DNA of 64,000 nt, taken from the NCBI GenBank assembly GCA_030374765.1, contig JARGXX010000095.1:1984001-2048000 (forward strand), read 5' to 3'. Both the position numbers and the translations under genes were made by a program. Source of the DNA: Agarophyton chilense. Taxonomy: Eukaryota > Rhodophyta > Florideophyceae > Gracilariales > Gracilariaceae. Within the stretch, counting starts at the first letter, position 1, and each line of letters begins with the position of its first letter. The notes below the pieces were generated by a model. It made no database searches. It was not told where the DNA came from and saw nothing but the letters and a program-made list of their open reading frames with translations. This document shows positions 40,438-49,945 of the stretch, in pieces.

Positions 40438-42830
40438 ATATCGACCCATTGGGGACTGGAGCAGAACGCTCACCAGCGCGGAGCGAAACTACAGTACGAA
40501 CGAAAAGGAATGTCTAGCCATCGTATGGTCTGTATTGACACTCCGTTCGTACCTCGAGGGAAACAGGTTTACCATTAGGACAGACCATGATTCACTCCGC
40601 TGGGTACACAATATGACCGATGCATCGAGTCGCCTCGCGCGGTGGCGCCTCAGGCTCTCCGAATTTGACTACGAGATAACCTGTAGACCAGGCGTCAAAC
40701 ACCAGGTAGCAGATGCCCTCTCACGAATCATTACCGACGGAACTGTTGACAGTCCATTGGACGACCTAATTCTTACCCCCTTTACAGATAATGGACCTCA
40801 GGACTATACGGAAACAGATGACCTTATGGGTAAGGTGCAATCGGAAAATCCTGAGGTAAAGGAGAACGAAGTATAACTATTGGACTGGGAGACGGTACCG
40901 CCCAATTCGGCACCACCTCAGGTTAGTGCGATAGCCCCGGAGGAAAAAGAGCTCCTCCCTATAACTATTGAGGAACTTTTACAGGCTGAGGTCGAAGATG
41001 GGGACTGCAAGGAAACAGCCTAATTGGTAGGAACCCCAGGATGCTGTTCGACTATGACCGATTTTGACTACTACGTCGCCGCTCACAGCTGGATTGCGCA
41101 CTTCAACGGGTTATACGAACTTTGCGAAGGGCACGATTCCTATACCTCGCCCATTACGCCCACTTGGCTCGTCACCCTGGAGGCCGACGAATGTACCACA
41201 CCCTAAGGAAGTTCTTCTACTCGCCACAAATGGCGCAAGACCTATTGCAAACCGCACGGAACTGTGCATCGTTCGCACAGATCCGAGGGTCTCGTGCCAA
41301 CCATCAGGCCAAATTGACGCTCTTCCCCGCCGCAGGTCCGAAGGAATTTGTCGCAATTGATATACTTGGCCCTTTGCCTAGAACGACCCATGGAAAACGG
41401 CTTGTCTTGGTCATAACCGATAGGTTTACCAAGCTTACCCGATACCTACCCTTAAGAAAGGCCACAGCCACGGATGTCGCCACGGCCTCCTTGTCCCACT
41501 GGTTATATCCACATAGCATGCTACTCTACCTCCTAACGGGTAGTGGCAGCCAGTTTGTATCCAAATTCTTCTCACACGTTTATGCTACCTTAGGAATCAA
41601 ACATGTGAGCACCATGGCGTACCGCCGGTAGGCAAATGGCCAAGCCGAACGCTTCAATCGCAACCTTCTGGACCGATTGGCACATTACGTATCGAAGCAC
41701 CAATTGGACTGGGACGACTACGTTGAGCCCCTGGTTTATGCCTACAACCCGCAAGTGCACGCTTCCACGGGGACAACACCGCTCGACTTAACGCTAACGA
41801 AAGCGCCGCTTCCAATAGCTGTTGAACTTTAAAAGTCTATCATACCCCAGGACATAATCGAAGAAATGACTCCTACCCAGGCGAAGCGCTACTTGCGCCG
41901 ACGCATCGACCGGATTATCCAATCAGCTAGAACTGTAATTAGCAAATCCCAACGGCGTTAAAAGTTCAATTTCGAAAAGGCCGTTTGGAACACACCGAAC
42001 TTTGGGAAAGGGGAGCCTGTTTACCTGGACCGGCCACCGAATGACAGTGAGGAACTCCAGGACACTACGCGGAAGCTCTTACCCCGCTCTACGGGACCAT
42101 ACAGAGTCCTTGAGGCGAATCAATATACAATAAAGTTACTAATTGACGGCCTACAGGACACTGTATCTATTGATCGGGTGACACGAGCCCGCAGCTCCCC
42201 CGTATCATCAAAGTCCCAGGCCCTTGGCCCAACGTAATCACTACGACCTCAGGTCGACGCTCAAGTCCCTACACCCCTCAGGCAGTTCGCGCAGGCCCGA
42301 TTTGCCTCATGGACGCGATGGTCGATCCCAAAGACGACGATCCATCTCTTCCAAACGACTCAGATGGATTCGCCCTTCTGGACCACACTCTTCTGCCGGA
42401 GAATGAATACGAACCGGAGTATTGGATTGAGCGCATCATCTCCGCCGGTTGGGGAGAAGATGGAACTATGCGCTATCGCGTCCGTTAGTTGGGCTACACA
42501 CCTGAAGAAGACACTTTGCAAGAGCCTCAAACCATTCCGGCCAATTTTATCGCCCACTATTGGCGCAAAATCGGCAACACGGAGCGCAGCCTTCAGAAAA
42601 CTGCATTTATTGGCCCGAAGAATATTAAAACGTCTCTCGAAACGCTTCCCGGCACGACGGTTCGCCGTAGCACGACGGTTCGCCGTAGCACGACGGTTCG
42701 CCGTAGCACCCACACCAGAGAACAAAGTCAGTTTTAAGGCGACAAATGAGGAAGACCCGAGACGCTCTCAAGGTTCCACGCCGTCCCGGGGCACGCAGGT
42801 TGGAGATACAAGAACGACCTTGCAATAGCA
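40438..42830 (+). pseudogene. G1a pol remnant: RNase H, integrase, chromodomain
   Basis: RNase H end: YLEGNRFTIRTDHDSLRW and VADALSRI. Integrase zinc region HYAHLARH...RNCASFAQ (the second Cys of CxxC is lost) and core AIDILGPLP, with a Gly at the second catalytic Asp (TGSGSQF) but the Glu intact (NGQAERFN). Then QAKRYLRRRIDRII and a GPYRVL C-terminal domain, and a chromodomain at ~42405-42560 (EYWIERIISAG...YRV, PEEDTLQEPQ). Several stops are present. An in-frame triplication of an 18-bp unit lies at 42653-42706. Confidence 0.82.
42653..42706 (+). repeat. 18-bp tandem repeat, three exact copies
   Basis: Unit CACGACGGTTCGCCGTAG, three uninterrupted copies, coding TTVRRS in phase. The matching place in G1b (~53145) has a single related unit. 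Confidence 0.9.
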
Positions 42831-42904
42831 CAAGCATTAATTTATTTTGACAACTAGCAGAGGTAGAGCAGCCCTCACCATGACCTCAAGTTTCGCGGAA
42901 GCGC

Positions 42905-44028
42905 TCGGAACACCAATAGGACTCACTGGTGCGGCGCAGGAGTAAATCTGTCGTCCAAATTGGAACCTGCAGGAGCGAAACCGGTTCTAAGGTCACCAGA
43001 GGAGCCAACTGGGCCACCAGAACGGGCCCCAGGTAGCCGAGCATGCTTCTTCGGCGCAGAGTCACCTGACGAACTATTGTCACCATCGAAAGCCCGCAGA
43101 TCGCTCAAACTTAGACCATACCGGGCATCCAAGTGGGCAGTAACCCTCTGGGACATCACCTGCACATTCTGCTACTGGATATTGACCATAGCGGTCTTCA
43201 GATTCTAACCCTGTTAGACAACCGTGGCGTGGCGCACCCAGCGACGCCCCTAGGTGTAAGCTTTCCTCAGGACTGTCGCAATGTCCATCGAGGCATTAAT
43301 ACCAACGGGACGGCAGAATCTCATGATGCACAGCCCGCGGATTTCGTCGGATGGTACGGTCGTAGCAATTCCACGGGCGCTCTTAAGCTACTTGGTATCC
43401 AGAGGAGCTCCCCGCTTGGTTGTTCGAAGCCATGGTGTGGCTGCTCGCAGGTTGGTTCGCCAGGAAATGGATAGGAAAACCGACGGAAGCGACATAATCC
43501 GGAGGGAGAACGGCATATCCGACGGGCTTATAAGGCGATCGCGGCATCGCGCGCGACCAATGGAGGAATACCGCGACGGGAAGAAGGAAAGATGAAACTG
43601 AATCGGTCAGGATGACTGACGTGACCTTGAATGGAAGAAGAGCGCACCGTGGTTAACGGTGGACAACGCGCGTAGGGTCGCCAAAGGAATACCGAAAGAT
43701 AGCATAAGAGCAAAAGAACCCCCCGCCGGTGCGCGTACAGTAGTACCTTAGGTGAACTAGTTGCCAACCTGGCGCCAAAGGTGAGCTCTTACGAACTGGT
43801 ACCCCAGAGGATGGTGGCGATGCGACGCCCCGTCGCACCCACAAGCAACGATAGCAACTAAATGCCGGATTGGTCATAAGACGCCAACATGTCGGGCAGG
43901 ATCACGACATTCTGACCACGAAGGCAAGATTGGAGAGTAACCCATAGGTCCAACTAGAGCCAGACACCTAGGAAGGTGTGGGGCAATTTAGACTTCCCCG
44001 TGACGGTCGAATCCTACGGAGGGAGATA
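42905..44028 (-). pseudogene. ORF-X of element G1a, antisense to pol
   Basis: On the minus strand, from the 3' LTR towards the pol end. Recognisable parts by homology among copies: VGYAVLPPDYVASVGFPIHF, NASMDIATVL, TAHLDARYGLSLSDLRAFD and a Ser/Gly/Pro-rich end (DNSSSGDSAPKKHAR, TGFAPAGSN) with a stop near 42923. It contains stops and shifts. It is the only copy in which the two halves around RAFD are joined. Antisense reading frames in this position are known in some plant Ty3/gypsy lineages, but I see no sequence link to them. Confidence 0.55.
44018..44028 (+). other. Polypurine tract of G1a
   Basis: GGAGGGAGATA directly before LTR C, in the position of the plus-strand primer. The same tract in reverse borders LTR A. 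Confidence 0.7.
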
Positions 44029-44474
44029 TGTGAAGGAGCGGTGAGAACGGTTGAGGCCTGTAAGCCGCCGGGCCCTGACGGATCTTACAGACGCCACGTG
44101 GACTGGTCGACCTTTGGTGGACTCATGTAGATTATTAATTTATTTTAATTAGTGTAATTGATTAGCATTACAAAGCCAGGAAGATCCCAGCGCCTCGCCA
44201 TTACTACTTACTTGAATCGAGTGACTTCTCTACCTTAGAGTACGGTAGGCACCGTTAGGATACTAAATAACCCCCTTTGGTATATTAGTTTTGACGCTTG
44301 GTCTTCATGCCATCGTTTCCGTAGATACAACCTGTAGGACTATGCAGTAAAGGCCAGCCCATGGCACTAAGAACTCTGGGAGTGCCGCCGTCAAGGATTC
44401 GAACCTTTGGACCCGCTCTACCACGCTACCACCGGTCGGGACCCGTACGCTGACCCAACAGTCATTGCGTTACA
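44029..44474 (+). repeat. G1 LTR C (3' LTR of G1a)
   Basis: 446 bp, TGTGAAGGAGC...GCGTTACA, preceded by the polypurine tract. Flanking 5-mers of G1a do not match (TTCGA before B, GTCAC after C), so B-C is not a simple insertion in its present place. Confidence 0.85.
44395..44431 (-). promoter_or_regulatory. tRNA-like A-box/B-box module in a G1 LTR (antisense)
   Basis: Read on the minus strand: a D-arm-like TGGTAGCGTGGTAGAGC, nine bases, then AAGG-TTCGAAT-CCTT, a canonical T-arm with 4-bp stem and 7-nt loop; GGTTCGAATCC is a perfect pol III B-box. An anticodon arm is missing. The same module occurs in all five LTRs with some decay (e.g. 39139-39175 minus, 53593-53629 plus). Confidence 0.6.
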
Positions 44475-46000
44475 GTCACACCCTCATCCATGCGGACATG
44501 CCGTACGTTTGTTGTGAAGAGGAATCCGAGTACCAGTTCAGGGTGAACAACCTCCTTTTGGACCTGTACGCGGGATTCATCTCCCCTCATGTGAGATTCC
44601 TTCCGGCGGGTCACAATCTCTTTGCGCTCATGTGCTTCTGACCGCCATATGACCGCCTGATTTGGATGTTCAATAAGGTCTATTGGAACGAGATGCATGA
44701 GCCCCATCGTGGTTGACGTCAATCCCTGGAGTTCTTCTTCTATTGGCACCAGGTGGAGTTTCACGAAATGAGGGCAGACAAACGTCCTCCCTTATATCTC
44801 TCGCTTCCCCGCGTGGATGAGAACCAATGGGCCCTATACTGGCATATCTCGCCGCTTTTTTTGGCTCCCACGCCATCCGTAATGGCGTATCATTCGTCCC
44901 AACTCATGGGCGATGACAAGGACCGAAGGTCTTGGTTGTCCTGTCAAGTACTCTTCGTTGAGTTCGGCGTGATATCCCTTATGACCTTCCTGAATACCGC
45001 AAAGTACGGAGTCCGTGGTAATGTCCGTTCGGAAGGTTGGAGGGTATGGCACGACGAGCACATACCCAGTCCTCGAGGTAGTCTATTCCCGCTTCTGCAC
45101 ATCATGATCCGTTTCCTAAGAAACCTGGGCATCCATAATATAGTCCGTAGGGCACTAGGACACAGCTCGCCTTTGAGGAGGCTGACGCCCTTTTGGATCA
45201 TGTCCGACAGGTAAAGTGGAGTAAGACACCCGAGTTCCTTTTTTATGACCACGATAACGACTTGTTTACGCCGAATCCGCTACATCCGCAGGGTCAGGAT
45301 GACACTCGTGTCTATCCCGCCAAGCCTTTGAGGATTCAACCATCGGACATTCCGACGCGTCATGATCCTGACTACTACCCGAAGGCCATTGGTTTCGATC
45401 CCCTGTGCTTCGAGCCTAAATCGGAAGCCACGCCGTTGGTTCCTGCTGGTATGTCCAATGGAGAATCTTTCGGTAAAGATCCCTTCGTACTATCCGTGGG
45501 GGGCGTCAATCCTCCGGTCGAGTCCGGTGTTGTGTTGCTGACCGCTTCCCGTCCTCCAGCTCCTCCGGGCGCTGTTCCACAGGATGAGCTCTCGAATGAA
45601 CCGCCCGTTGCCCAAGTGGACATCCCTCCTGGCGAGGTTACTATCGAAGCCGGAATGCCTGTAGGTGATTCAATGGCTTAGACGTCCACGGGGGGCGTCG
45701 ACATCGCGCCTTCCTCTCCATTGCCGCATTTTCCGCGATGATAATGGCTGCAGCAGTGGATGTCCATCGTGTCCGTCGTCCCGTTGGTACTAATGCCTCG
45801 ATGGACATTGTGACAGTCCTGAAGAAAGCTTGCTGCTAAGTGCCTGGCTCGGCGCGCTATGACTTGATTGTTCAGCAGGGTGAAGATCTGAAGACCGCTA
45901 TGGTCAATCGCGTGCAGTAGAATGCATAAATGATGTCCAAGATGGTTAATGCCGACTTTGATGCCCGGTATGGTCTAAATTTGAGCGACCGGGAGGCTTC
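44475..46000 (+). pseudogene. ORF-X, longest copy, between LTRs C and D
   Basis: Open over ~1.2 kb on the plus strand with two stops and one shift: LIHADMPYVCCEEESEYQFRV..., FHEMRADKRPPLYLSLPRV, NQWALYWHISPLFLAPT, VEFGVISLMTFLNTAKYG, EADALLDHVRQVKWSKTPEF, FYDHDNDLFTPNPLHPQ, a Pro/Gly-rich frame to 45681, then NASMDIVTVLKKA and NADFDARYGLNLSD before it is cut by LTR D. Aromatic-rich and cytosol-like, with no membrane segment, zinc finger or catalytic motif that I recognise. It is probably a retroelement accessory protein of unknown role. Confidence 0.55.
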
Positions 46001-46445
46001 TGTGAAGGAGCAATCATAAAGGTTGAGCGTTCTAAGCCGCCGGGGCCTGAGGTATCTTACAAACGCCACGTGGACTGCCCGACCTCGGCTGGACTCATTT
46101 AGATAATTTTTCTATTTTAATTAGTGTAATAGATTAGCATTACAGTGCCAAGGAGATCCCAGCGACTCGCCATTGTTATTTACTTGGCTCTAGTGACGCT
46201 TCTCCCTTAGAGTAAGGTAGGCACCGTTAGGATACTAAATTACCCCCTTTGGTACATTAGTTCCACCAATTGGTCTTCAAGCCATCGTTTCCGTAGTTCC
46301 AACCTGTAGGACTACCCAGTAAACGCCAGCCCATTGCAAGAAGTACTCTGGGAGTGCCGCCGTCATGGATACGAACCTTAGGACCCTCTCTAAACGCTAC
46401 CCCAGGTTGAGACCAGTACGCTGACCCACCAGTCATTGCCTTAAA
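46001..46445 (+). repeat. G1 LTR D (5' LTR of element G1b)
   Basis: 445 bp, TGTGAAGGAGC...CCTTAAA. It is followed after three bases by TGGTCTCCCGGCTTAG (46449-46464), a plausible primer-binding site beginning TGG, then the gag leader shared with G1a. Confidence 0.85.
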
Positions 46446-46570
46446 TTCTGGTCTCCCGGCTTAGAATCCCTTAATAACAATTGAACGGACCATTGAAACG
46501 AAGAATTATCCGGATTTTAACCTTTGGATTGATTTCCTAACGGACCAGAAGCACAGAAGCAACCGCCATT

Positions 46571-48250
46571 ATGGATGCAGGAAAGACACCCAACCGACAA
46601 GACCACAGGAAATCAACGGCAGTACTAGTTTCCACTGCAACGCAGACGATGTCGCCTGAACCACAGGTTGATACTTTTAGCGACCGCAGGAGTACGAGAA
46701 GCCAACCGCAAGGAGTTCTGACTCCCCTGGACGACCCTGAAAGGATTTGCCGAGAAACCACGGTGGCAGCGCGTTAACGAGAACACCTCACCAGGGCCAC
46801 CTATAGGGCAGGAACACCACAAGGAGGTCCCCATAAAACCGAAGGAGTTAGAGAGAAAATTCCCGCTATGTTTGCCGACGTTCTCTGGCCCCGTCTCCGT
46901 GAGCTCTGTTCAGCCCATGTTGATGCCACTGTGAACGTTCGACTCGCTACGGCGATTGCTGACCATAGGGACTACCTCATTACGAGAATGATCCCCAAGG
47001 TCATGGAGTCTGAGCTATTCATAGACTCCCTCATTCAGACCGTTCAAAGAGCAGTCAACAGCCAGCCTGGCCACGCTGTCCCTATGACCACTCCACAAGT
47101 CAACCATCTGGATTCCATATGGCAACCCCCTACCGAACCCCAGGGAGTGTCGGTACTACTCGCCTCTCGCCAGAAACACCATCAGGAAACCCCAATACAA
47201 GGAAAATCTAGTAGCAGAAGAGAGGCTTCGCGTCTAGAAGAGAGACAGATTGCCCTACCCAAAGGACAATATGAGGTACAGCGACCTCAGGGCTCCATTG
47301 GATCTGATAGAGACATCCATCCTTTAGGTCCCTATTCCGCTGGAGAGAAAAGAAGTAATCGTCGCAGAAGGAAGAACAGAAATAGCAAAAGAAGAGACCA
47401 TTCGGACACGAGTGACTCCGAATCGGCCTCTACCAAAACGACAGACTCCGAAGTGGATGAGGCTGCCGTTCGAGGCTTCAAATCAATGTCAGCGACAAGC
47501 TTTCTTTTCCTTAAGGTTCTAGACTACCGAAATTACCGGCTGTCCGACAGGTCCCCGAAATATTCTGGTTCGGTGGCTCGAAGAGTCGCAAAATTGTCCA
47601 AACGGATGCAACTAACCATTACGGACAAGTTATCGAGTTCCTATGCCATTTCTGTCCTTAGGTTTCTCAGTTTATTCCGTACTGCCTGCGATCAGAACTG
47701 TATCCATGAGGGCGCCGCTCTGTACCTTTTCCAATTTTTCCGTACAGGACAAACGCGTGACCGAGTGGTTTCGAAAATATCTTGCACAACTGACCTTGTG
47801 GATGCTCAAGACCATGAGCTTTTCAGGTCATAACCTCAGGTTTTTCATTACCTCTTGGAAACTTACGCCATTATTGACGGTATAATGGATGCCCATTAAG
47901 AAGCAATACCTTTTAGGCAGAGCTCCAACAAGACCGAGCGGGCTTTCGCAGACGACCTATGGAAGAAAGCATACCGATGTGGAAACGTTTTCTCCGAAGG
48001 ACGGCTTAAACGTCAATTCATCACGGGATTACTCCCTGCCATTCGGACACATGTGCGCAATTACCACACGGAAACCCCACAATACTCCTTCCTAAGGCTC
48101 GTCACCTACGCCGAAGGTTATGGCAAAACCTACAGGACTTTCAGGCCCAACGCTGATATATCTAGAGAACACGCAACTACATTGCGTACACCCAACCGAG
48201 CCCATTTGGTCAGCTCCACGGAATCGGACACGGATTCATTACTAATGGTC
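46571..48250 (+). pseudogene. G1b gag (broken)
   Basis: ATG 46571 (MDAGKTPNRQDHRK), TAA at ~46775, then a long frame to 47833 with LWPRLRELCSAHVD, basic NRRRRKNRNSKRR, acidic DSEVDEAAVRG, and a capsid-like part (VLRFLSLFRTACDQN, GAALYLFQFF). A frameshift leads to KAYRCGNVFSEGRLKRQFITGLLP and RLVTYAEGYGKTYR. It stops where the C2 fragment begins; the zinc knuckle, protease and RT start are absent. Confidence 0.75.
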
Positions 48251-49945
48251 TGAAGTACACTTGGAACTCGTACAACTTGGTGAAGTTTAAAAATGAGTTC
48301 GTTTTTCGAGACTCAGTCTTTATTCTCCTATTATTTTATAGTGCTCTAAAGCACTTCTTCTTTGTTCTAGAAGCATAGCATTTCTTCTAAGATAGTTCTT
48401 AGAGTATCTACAAAAAATGTTCTATGGAAGCTTCTAGATGCTTCTACACAGTTCTAATTCATAGAAGAGTTTCTAGTTGTTTCCTTAAGACCTTCTAGAG
48501 GTTTCTAAAACACACTCCCTCAGCTTGATAACTGCCTTAACCCAAGCATATTCATGAAATTCTAGTGCTTGATTCTGTTCAGTGACTTCGTAAAAATATC
48601 AGCTGCCATAATTTCTGTTCGACAGTACTCAAGAACTAGCTCTCCATTCTTCAAACATTCTTGAACATGAAAATATCTTATAGATATGTGTTTGGACTTT
48701 CCATGATTACATTCGTTTTTAGATATGGCAAGCGTAGACTGATTTTCAACAAGGATTTTGAAAGGGGTGATAATTTCAGATGTCAAGTCATACAATAATT
48801 TTGAAATCCATTTTCCTTATTTCACAGTCTGAGATAGAGCAATTGGTTAGGCTTCAGGGGATGACAGAGCAACAGTATTCTGCTTTTTGCTACTCCATGA
48901 TATAAGGCATTTTCCGTAGTAAGTCCCAAATCCAGAGATAGATTTTCGTTCTTCTGTATTTCTCCAACTTGAGTCACTTTATAATGTTTCTTTGGGTGTT
49001 TCATCTCGTTTATAGAGAAAAAAGGAATCCTTGGTCTTCTGGACATACCTCAACATTCGTTGCAGGCTTTCCAATGCTCCATCGAATGTTTTTCAGAAAA
49101 CTGGCTGAGTACCCCAATAGCATAAGCCAAGTCTGGTCTTGTTCCCAGCACCATGTTCATCAAGGAGCAGATAAGTTCTCTGTACAGGATGTATTCAATA
49201 TTCGTTTCCTTATTATCTTTCTTTCGAAGAATTATATTTGCCTCCATGGGGGTATCAAATTCTTTGCATGACTCCATGTTGAATCGATTTAAAATCGTTC
49301 TAGCATAATTTGAGTGTGCAAGCTTCATATGTCCTTTCTCTCGGCTGTAATCAATTTCAATTCCCAAAACCTGACGAATTTTTCGTAGGTCTTTCACTTT
49401 TAATGTTGAGCTAAGTTGATTTTTAACCATATCCAGAATACCCTTATCCCAGCATGCTATCACCAAATCATCTACATATAGTGCAATATAGATAATGTTG
49501 CTGTGAATATTTCCAATAAATAATCTACTGTCGGCATGGGATCTTTCAACGTTCATATTGTCCAAAACTTTGCTTATTACCTTATACCATGCTTTTGGTG
49601 CCTGTTTCAGCACACAAATTGAGTTCTGAAGTTTTCATACATGAGTTGGATTTTCGGTATTAATACAACCTCAGGTTGGTACATAAGGAGTTCTTTTTCA
49701 ATTATTCCATTTAAGAAAGCAGTCTTAACATCCATTTGGCATATGTGCATTTTGCTTTGTAATGCAACTGCCAGCCTGGTCCGAAGAGATGCCATTCTCA
49801 AAACAAGTGCATATGTCTCGAAACATTCACGTCCGTATTTTTGTTGATACCCCCTGCATACCAGCCGAGCTTTGAATATTCTGTCTTGATTTCCAGTCTT
49901 CGGCTTGACTTTACGTACCCATCTTGGAGAAAATATTCTCATTTA
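48251..49945 (-). mobile_element. 5'-truncated Ty1/copia fragment C2b inside G1b
   Basis: On the minus strand: start of RT (RWVRKVKPKTG...FKARLVCRGYQQ, CQMDVKTAFLNGII), YVDD motif (IALYVDDLVIACW), then LGIEIDYSREKGH, RPDLAYAIGVLSQF and an RNase H end (TLAISKNECNHGKSKHI, DIFTKSLNRI), followed by its 3' LTR at 48251-48514. The integrase, gag and 5' LTR are missing. It separates G1b gag from G1b RT, and G1 sequence between these is also lost. Confidence 0.8.
48426..48455. promoter_or_regulatory. Phased heat-shock-element array in the C2b LTR
   Basis: Contiguous 5-bp units in register: GGAAG and CTTCT (an inverted nGAAn/nTTCn pair), then CTTCT and GTTCT each after a 5-bp gap. This fits gap-type heat-shock elements. 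The same register is found in the C2a LTR at 62563-62592. Confidence 0.55.

Noticed and set aside
39894-40517. A separate 207-aa gene
   Set aside because: It is the frameshifted second half of G1a gag running into deleted pol, as shown by homology to 46868-47560.
42653-42706. Short regular repeats as a CRISPR array
   Set aside because: The copies are directly tandem without spacers and lie in frame inside a retroelement pol.
44029-46445. C-ORF-X-D as an independent non-autonomous element with its own LTR pair
   Set aside because: Flanking 5-mers (AGATA, TTCTG) do not match, the segment lacks a primer-binding site after C and a polypurine tract before D, and ORF-X is cut by D.
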